Assembly: GCA_946811695.1 (NCBI GenBank)
Contig: OX328132.1
Span: forward strand, 98,512,900-98,576,899
Length of the DNA: 64,000 nt
Direction of reading: 5' to 3'
Source of the DNA: Gonocerus acuteangulatus
Taxonomy: Eukaryota; Arthropoda; Insecta; Hemiptera; Coreidae
Part shown: positions 58,911 through 64,000 of the stretch, piece after piece
Position numbering within the stretch: the first letter of the stretch is position 1
Layout of the letters: each line of letters starts with the position of its first letter
Program-made: the position numbers and the translations under genes
Notes under the pieces: model-generated
Seen by the model: the letters and a program-made list of their open reading frames with translations, nothing else
Told to the model about the DNA's origin: nothing
The model's database searches: none

Positions 58911-59082
58911 GGCGCATCTACATCTAGGTCATTAGCGCCGACATCCAGGGTGCAGCGAGGAATTTTACCAGCGAGCCGTGGGATGATAAAATTCCTGCCG
59001 GAGGTTGGGAATCGAACCCACCATCTCCCGCTTATGAATCCAAGGCGCTAGCCATTAGACCACGGGAGACCCCGAAAAAGTT
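58872..59082 (-). mobile_element. tRNA-derived SINE (S1)
   Basis: The minus strand reads GGGGTCTCCCGTGGTCTAAT, box B GGTTCGATTCCC, GGCGCTAATGACCTAG and GCGCCGT, then about 30 A. GAAAAAGYT flanks both sides (58872-58880 and 59074-59082) as a likely short target duplication. Confidence 0.85.
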
Positions 59083-60240
59083 ATTTTCTAAAAATACTAT
59101 ATATTAGCCATTTTAGTACAGATGGACTTGGTGTCTACGTCAGGAAGATCTTCAGTCTAAATCTTTGCGTGATACGCTCGATTGAGAGGTTTGGTGATTA
59201 ATAGGGTAGGAAACGTACAATTGAAATAATTTCTCAATGTTTGAAATTAACCTAAACTATGATAATTAAATATTGGTTACATTTGGAGTCAAGGAAGTAT
59301 TCGAAAAAAAAATGTTATTAATAGACTCAAAAGTTTTAGGATGTATATTATCGTAAATATCTCAAAAACGATTGAAAAATCGTGGTATGTGGACTGTAAC
59401 CATTCGAAAGCTTACTACATAATCTACAAAAAAGGTTCTGGAGCAATTTTCGATGGGGCACTGTTAATCGGAGAAATAAGTGCTTAAAACTTTGAAAGTG
59501 TTGGTCTCGTTCTTTCGAACGGGTTGTTGTCTTTGTTTAACTCAATTGGTCATTCATTGTCAAATGAGTATTTTAGTAATAGAAGGTAAGAAAATGTGAA
59601 ACATTTTTATAGTGTTTCCAAGAGCGAACGTTGAGAAAGAGGATGGAGTAATTTCCGCTAGGATACAATCGCTTTCCTGATTTGGCGCCTTAAACCTCCT
59701 TCTCTTTGATATTTCATTTTAACGAAAGGTCAAACCCTACCAGTAACTCCTTCTGTTCCTTTACTAATTGACGCAGTTCCTGCTATTCGGACTTTTAAAC
59801 ATGTTGAAGTAATTTTATTGTAAGGGCTACGACAGCTCTTGGTGTTCTACTTAAGCTTTAGGTATTACAGGAGTTTATTAAATATATAAGGCGTAAAAGC
59901 ATAGATGTAATGTTTTCTTCTGTTTCGGAGCAAGGGGTTAAATAAAAGCTGTTGTTTTTCTTAAGATAATTATGTATGTTTCAAAAGATTCACCACTTTA
60001 TAATAATGGGAGTTATTTGAAATCGTATCTTCATAGTGTTCGTAATCAGAATTTGTTGGTAGAATTCTTCGTTTTCGCCTTAGAGATTTTCATATTCTGA
60101 TGATGAAATTTTTATGAAAATGAAGGTATCACGGGTGTGGAAATAGTTGGCGTTTAGTCATTAAAGGCAGTAATACAGAGACTTACAAAAACATCACTTC
60201 TATCCCTTATCATCGGCAATAAAAACTCAATTCAGCGCGT
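59083..60240. other. Old E relic, otherwise featureless
   Basis: 59270-59580 keeps CCATTCGAAAGCTTACTA, GGAGAAATAAGTGC and TTAAAACTTTGAAAGTG of the family F interior. 59770-59800 keeps GACGCAGTTCCTGC. Nothing coding is seen. Confidence 0.45.
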
Positions 60241-60365
60241 TTCTTCTATTCTGCTGTGAGGAGGTCACCAGCTTATGAAGTTGATTTCATGACGCTTTCC
60301 GAAAGGGCGCACTAAAAAAATTCACGTTTCAGAACACATAGATTACAAAAAATTTGTTTAAATTT
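60241..60365 (-). repeat. Old family F end
   Basis: AATTCACGTTTCAGAACAC with GATTACAAAAAATTTG aligns to the segment beside the terminal hairpin in younger copies. Confidence 0.35.
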
Positions 60366-60370
60366 CGGGA

Positions 60371-60531
60371 TTTTTTTTTTTGCGCCACATATGGTTGTAG
60401 GCCATTAGCGCCGGGAGCAACTAGGTCACCAACCTTTAAAAATGTTATGGCGTAAAAGAGAATCGTTTCCAATCGCTGAAAATGGTCGGGCGGGACTCAA
60501 ACCCGACGTGAGTACATACGTCACTAGACCA

Positions 60532-60533
<2 letters not shown>
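60371..60533 (-). mobile_element. tRNA-derived SINE (S2)
   Basis: The minus strand starts CGTGGTCTAGTGACG (box A), has GGGTTTGAGTCCCGC (box B), a body unlike S1, and ends GGCGCTAATGGCCTAC, GTGGCGC and A11. It shares only the 3' GCTAATGxCCTA domain with S1 and S3. Confidence 0.7.

Positions 60534-60575
<42 letters not shown>
60533..60575. repeat. (TA)n microsatellite
   Basis: TA run between the S2 head and a T-run. Confidence 0.9.
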
Positions 60576-60583
<8 letters not shown>

Positions 60584-60740
60584 TTCTTAATACATATTTA
60601 TTTAAAATCTGTACAATTTAAAGTACAATAATTAATTGTGCTGGTAAATGAATACATATCGGTGTAAAACAGAATATGGAAGGAGTCAAACAGTATCGAC
60701 ACTTCCTAATATATCTTAATAACGATATATATTAATGTTA
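60576..60740 (-). mobile_element. Jockey LINE 3' end fragment
   Basis: ATTTATTTAAAATCTGTACA, AAAGTACAATAATTAATTGT and GACACTTCCTAATATAT match the 3' UTR of the Jockey element at 45650-45830. Confidence 0.6.
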
Positions 60741-61229
60741 CTTTTCAAAAGTAATATTCATTTTTTTGTTTTCTCATTTTCAATACAAATTTAGGGAAAT
60801 CCCTGTTGATAGATCGTTAATCTTCTTTATTAAACTTTCCAAAAACCTAATAAAATTAAATAAATTAAATCTCTCGTTATTCTGAAGAGAATTTAAATAA
60901 TCCTTTAATTATTCATTATCAATCGGAATTCTAATAATTTCAATAAATACACATTTATATATACCAAACCGTTGAATATGTTGTCTCTACACTGACATTG
61001 ATCTGATAATCAGCAAACAATATAGCGGGTTTCCAAAAACTCCCATCGACTCCCTAAATATTGCAGGATAGTTTTCTTGCATAACCTGATGTCTTTAAAG
61101 ATAAATGGAAGATGTGGTGATTAAATGAACAATCAACTTCCTTTTGGTACCGGAAGTGCGTTATATAGACCGGAAAATTACTTGTGCTAATAGAAATTTT
61201 CTACTTTTCCGCAGATTCCGATTATATGT

Positions 61230-61231
<2 letters not shown>

Positions 61232-61306
<75 letters not shown>
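61232..61306. repeat. (TA)n microsatellite
   Basis: Pure TA run directly before the Penelope-like reading frame. Confidence 0.95.
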
Positions 61307-61311
<5 letters not shown>

Positions 61312-61909
61312 GGTGACTGGCTTGGATCGGCAAAAGGCAAACAGAGGCTGGAAGACAAAGGTGTTTATTTTCTTCCGTGCGACTGTGGGACAGTCTACGT
61401 AGGACAGACGGAGAAGAAAGTAGCCAGTAGAATAGGCCAACATTGCGCTGAGACGCACAAAAACGTCAGCTGTAGCAAGACACGGTGAGGAATGTCCCGG
61501 AAAAATACTTTTTGACGAAGCAAGAATCCTAGCCAAAGAGGACAATCGTCAAAGAAGGCTCTGAAGCGAGATGACGGTGTTATCCTACACGCTACATGGA
61601 ATGCCCGTTCTCCGAACTATTAAAGAAAAATCGGCCGGGAAGAAACAAGAAAGAACAAAGCAGCAAGACAAAGAACAGCTTCGACACAGTTCAATCGGCT
61701 CCACGCAGTGTCGAAAAGCCCCAATACAAGAATGAGGGGTGAAAAATTGAAAGGCGCCATATGTAAATATAACAAAACAAAGTTAAAAAAAATGGACCGT
61801 CTGAAGAAGCAGAATGGGATTTCTGCGAAATATTACCCAAATAAACTGACCGTTGGAGAATGACGTACCATCACTAATAAATCTCCCCAGCGAAGAAACC
61901 TCAAAAATA

Positions 61910-61910
<1 letters not shown>
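61307..61910 (+). pseudogene. Penelope-like element: GIY-YIG endonuclease and tail
   Basis: The plus strand reads DKGVYFLPCDCGTVYVGQTE then KKVASRIGQHCAETHK: a GIY-YIG nuclease start with GVY, VYVG and the catalytic Arg, preceded by the CxC motif typical of Penelope-like elements. After a frameshift near 61488 it continues EECPGKILFDEARILAKEDN and RQRRL, the normal next segment of the family, then decays. A hammerhead-like motif follows at 61797, and 61835-61910 resembles the reverse complement of the satellite next to it. The reverse transcriptase is absent. Confidence 0.75.
61797..61838 (+). ncRNA. Hammerhead-like motif at Penelope 3' tail
   Basis: Core CTGAAGA (61801-61807), extra A, stem II GCAGAA/TTCTGC (61809-61814 and 61821-61826), GAAA (61827-61830) and TATT. 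Stem I is reduced to about 2 bp (GT/AC), so activity is doubtful. AATAAA follows. The layout is the same as in the satellite. Confidence 0.4.
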
Positions 61911-61942
<32 letters not shown>

Positions 61943-61945
61943 TAT
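61909..61945. repeat. (TA)n microsatellite between Penelope tail and satellite
   Basis: Short TA run with one TATG. It separates the plus-strand Penelope tail from the minus-strand satellite array. Confidence 0.9.
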
Positions 61946-61994
61946 TTTTAGATGGAACGGCATTTTTCTCCAGCGGTGGTACTCCTCCTCACTT

Positions 61995-62044
61995 GTTCCC
62001 GGAATATTTCGATGGATTCATCTCCATCTTCTTCAGCCAGGTAC
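61995..62044 (-). ncRNA. Type I hammerhead motif, unit 1
   Basis: Minus strand, 5' to 3': stem I CCUGG (62041-62037), core CUGAAGA (62036-62030), one extra A, stem II GAUGGA (62028-62023), loop GAUGAA, UCCAUC (62016-62011), GAAA (62010-62007), U-A-U and cleavage base U (62003), stem I CCGGG (62002-61998). Stem I is 5 bp with one G-U, then a mismatch and two more pairs (GU/AC). Stem III is only AU/AU without a loop, so cleavage would need dimers or tandem transcripts. All invariant core bases (CUGANGA, GAAA, U16.1) are present. Confidence 0.6.
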
Positions 62045-62328
62045 TTGTTTCTTCCTCGGTGGTAGCCAAGGGAATGACATTTTTCTCGATCTGGGCTCCT
62101 TTTCACCTCTCTAGCCACAGTATCGGCGGACGAATGGTGTTGAAGCTCCCCGGTGTAGTTGGGATTCTGTCCGTTGGCAGCGCTGATGGTATTGCGTCTT
62201 TTTTTTCCTCTCCTGCTTCTATTTTCCTCGCCGTAAGGTTTTATATGTTTGATGTTATTTTTCGTCGCTGGGATAGTATTTTTAGATGGAACGGCATTTT
62301 TCTCCAGCGGTGGTACTCCTCCTCACTT

Positions 62329-62378
62329 GTTCCCGGAATATTTCGATGGATTCATCTCCATCTTCTTCAGCCAGGTAC
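62329..62378 (-). ncRNA. Type I hammerhead motif, unit 2
   Basis: Identical to unit 1. Confidence 0.6.
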
Positions 62379-62662
62379 TTGTTTCTTCCTCGGTGGTAGC
62401 CAAGGGAATGACATTTTTCTCGATCTGGGCTCCTTTTCACCTCTCTAGCCACAGTATCGGCGGACGAATGGTGTTGAAGCTCCCCGGTGTAGTTGGGATT
62501 CTGTCCGTTGGCAGCGCTGATGGTATTGCGTCTTTTTTTTCCTCTCCTGCTTCTATTTTCCTCGCCGTAAGGTTTTATATGTTTGATGTTATTTTTCGTC
62601 GCTGGGATAGTATTTTTAGATGGAACGGCATTTTTCTCCAGCGGTGGTACTCCTCCTCACTT

Positions 62663-62712
62663 GTTCCCGGAATATTTCGATGGATTCATCTCCATCTTCT
62701 TCAGCCAGGTAC
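62663..62712 (-). ncRNA. Type I hammerhead motif, unit 3
   Basis: Identical to unit 1. Confidence 0.6.
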
Positions 62713-62996
62713 TTGTTTCTTCCTCGGTGGTAGCCAAGGGAATGACATTTTTCTCGATCTGGGCTCCTTTTCACCTCTCTAGCCACAGTATCGGCGGACG
62801 AATGGTGTTGAAGCTCCCCGGTGTAGTTGGGATTCTGTCCGTTGGCAGCGCTGATGGTATTGCGTCTTTTTTTTCCTCTCCTGCTTCTATTTTCCTCGCC
62901 GTAAGGTTTTATATGTTTGATGTTATTTTTCGTCGCTGGGATAGTATTTTTAGATGGAACGGCATTTTTCTCCAGCGGTGGTACTCCTCCTCACTT

Positions 62997-63046
62997 GTTC
63001 CCGGAATATTTCGATGGATTCATCTCCATCTTCTTCAGCCAGGTAC
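62997..63046 (-). ncRNA. Type I hammerhead motif, unit 4
   Basis: Identical to unit 1. Confidence 0.6.
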
Positions 63047-63331
63047 TTGTTTCTTCCTCGGTGGTAGCCAAGGGAATGACATTTTTCTCGATCTGGGCTC
63101 CTTTTCACCTCTCTAGCCACAGTATCGGCGGACGAATGGTGTTGAAGCTCCCCGGTGTAGTTGGGATTCTGTCCGTTGGCAGCGCTGATGGTATTGCGTC
63201 TTTTTTTTTCCTCTCCTGCTTCTATTTTCCTCGCCGTAAGGTTTTATATGTTTGATGTTATTTTTCGTCGCTGGGATAGTATTTTTAGATGGAACGGCAT
63301 TTTTCTCCAGCGGTGGTACTCCTCCTCACTT

Positions 63332-63381
63332 GTTCCCGGAATATTTCGATGGATTCATCTCCATCTTCTTCAGCCAGGTAC
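63332..63381 (-). ncRNA. Type I hammerhead motif, unit 5
   Basis: Identical to unit 1. Confidence 0.6.
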
Positions 63382-63666
63382 TTGTTTCTTCCTCGGTGGT
63401 AGCCAAGGGAATGACATTTTTCTCGATCTGGGCTCCTTTTCACCTCTCTAGCCACAGTATCGGCGGACGAATGGTGTTGAAGCTCCCCGGTGTAGTTGGG
63501 ATTCGGTCCGTTGGCAGCGCTGATGGTATTGCGTCTTTTTTTTTCCTCTCCTGCTTCTATTTTCCTCGCCGTAAGGTTTTATATGTTTGATGTTATTTTT
63601 CGTCGCTGGGATAGTATTTTTAGATGGAACGGCATTTTTCTCCAGCGGTGGTACTCCTCCTCACTT

Positions 63667-63716
63667 GTTCCCGGAATATTTCGATGGATTCATCTCCATC
63701 TTCTTCAGCCAGGTAC
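63667..63716 (-). ncRNA. Type I hammerhead motif, unit 6
   Basis: Identical to unit 1; the next unit is cut off before this part. Confidence 0.6.
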
Positions 63717-64000
63717 TTGTTTCTTCCTCGGTGGTAGCCAAGGGAATGACATTTTTCTCGATCTGGGCTCCTTTTCACCTCTCTAGCCACAGTATCGGCG
63801 GACGAATGGTGTTGAAGCTCCCCGGTGTAGTTGGGATTCTGTCCGTTGGCAGCGCTGATGGTATTGCGTCTTTTTTTTTCCTCTCCTGCTTCTATTTTCC
63901 TCGCCGTAAGGTTTTATATGTTTGATGTTATTTTTCGTCGCTGGGATAGTATTTTTAGATGGAACGGCATTTTTCTCCAGCGGTGGTACTCCTCCTCACT

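Larger units (their letters stand above)
61946..64000 (-). repeat. Tandem array of 334/335-bp hammerhead-bearing units
   Basis: Units begin at 61946, 62280, 62614, 62948, 63283, 63618 and 63953 (last cut by the window end). They differ only by a T8/T9 run and one T/G change near 63504, so the array is young. Each unit can be read as an open frame because the period allows it, but the frames overlap the ribozyme and depend on the T-run, so I do not call a protein. The functional strand is probably the minus strand, where each unit carries a hammerhead fold. Confidence 0.95.

Noticed and set aside
61993..63925. Overlapping 96-177-codon open frames in the 334-bp array
   Set aside because: They exist because the unit is repeated without stops in two frames, they shift with the T8/T9 run, and they run antisense to the ribozyme. 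There is no start context or domain.

Overview
This is a eukaryotic, almost certainly metazoan, stretch of strongly AT-rich non-genic DNA. Arthropod is my best guess, from the mix of Jockey, I-clade and CR1-like LINEs, Tigger/pogo, Harbinger-MADF, piggyBac and Penelope remnants plus tRNA-derived SINEs; the species cannot be named from sequence alone. No intact host protein-coding gene is visible. Nearly every interpretable base belongs to a decayed transposon, a dispersed repeat, a fragment of an expanded gene family, or a long (TA)n microsatellite.

Layout. 1-30 kb: a mosaic of three dispersed families. One is a multi-exon F-box-like gene family (FBX) on the minus strand, with a TATA box, start codon and 80-84 bp GT-AG introns still visible. 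The second (family A) carries a recurring minus-strand reading frame and often has a (TA)n tract at one internal position. The third (family F) is a composite element of about 2.9 kb with a GC-rich terminal hairpin and a mariner-type HTH relic. A duplicated block (345-1150 and 21.65-22.6 kb) carries a Harbinger element with TTA target duplications and a MADF relic. 30-39 kb: relics of another multi-exon family (R), a piggyBac C-terminus, an I-clade LINE and SINEs. 39.9-52.7 kb: a nested region. A Tigger-like element (42.09-48.69 kb) has been opened by family F and by a Jockey LINE. Next to it a 1.9-kb segment copied from 49.2-51.9 kb sits between 153-176 bp direct duplications. The donor copy later received a 710-bp retro-insertion with a 12-bp target duplication. 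53-60 kb: a 666-bp inverted-repeat element, three SINE families and an I-clade RNase H relic.

61.3-64 kb and related loci: a decayed Penelope-like element with a GIY-YIG endonuclease frame is followed by a tandem array of near-identical 334/335-bp units. Read on the minus strand, each complete unit contains a type I hammerhead ribozyme fold (CUGAAGA core, 6-bp stem II, GAAA, self-complementary mini stem III, 5-bp stem I). Related hammerhead-like motifs lie at 2428-2466, 29945-29993 and 61797-61838, and in both arms of a perfect 101-bp foldback at 48759-48980. The array, the foldback and the Penelope tail share sequence, which suggests a Penelope-derived, retrozyme-like satellite able to make self-processing RNAs. 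This is the most interesting system in the window. Ribozyme activity is inferred from sequence only.
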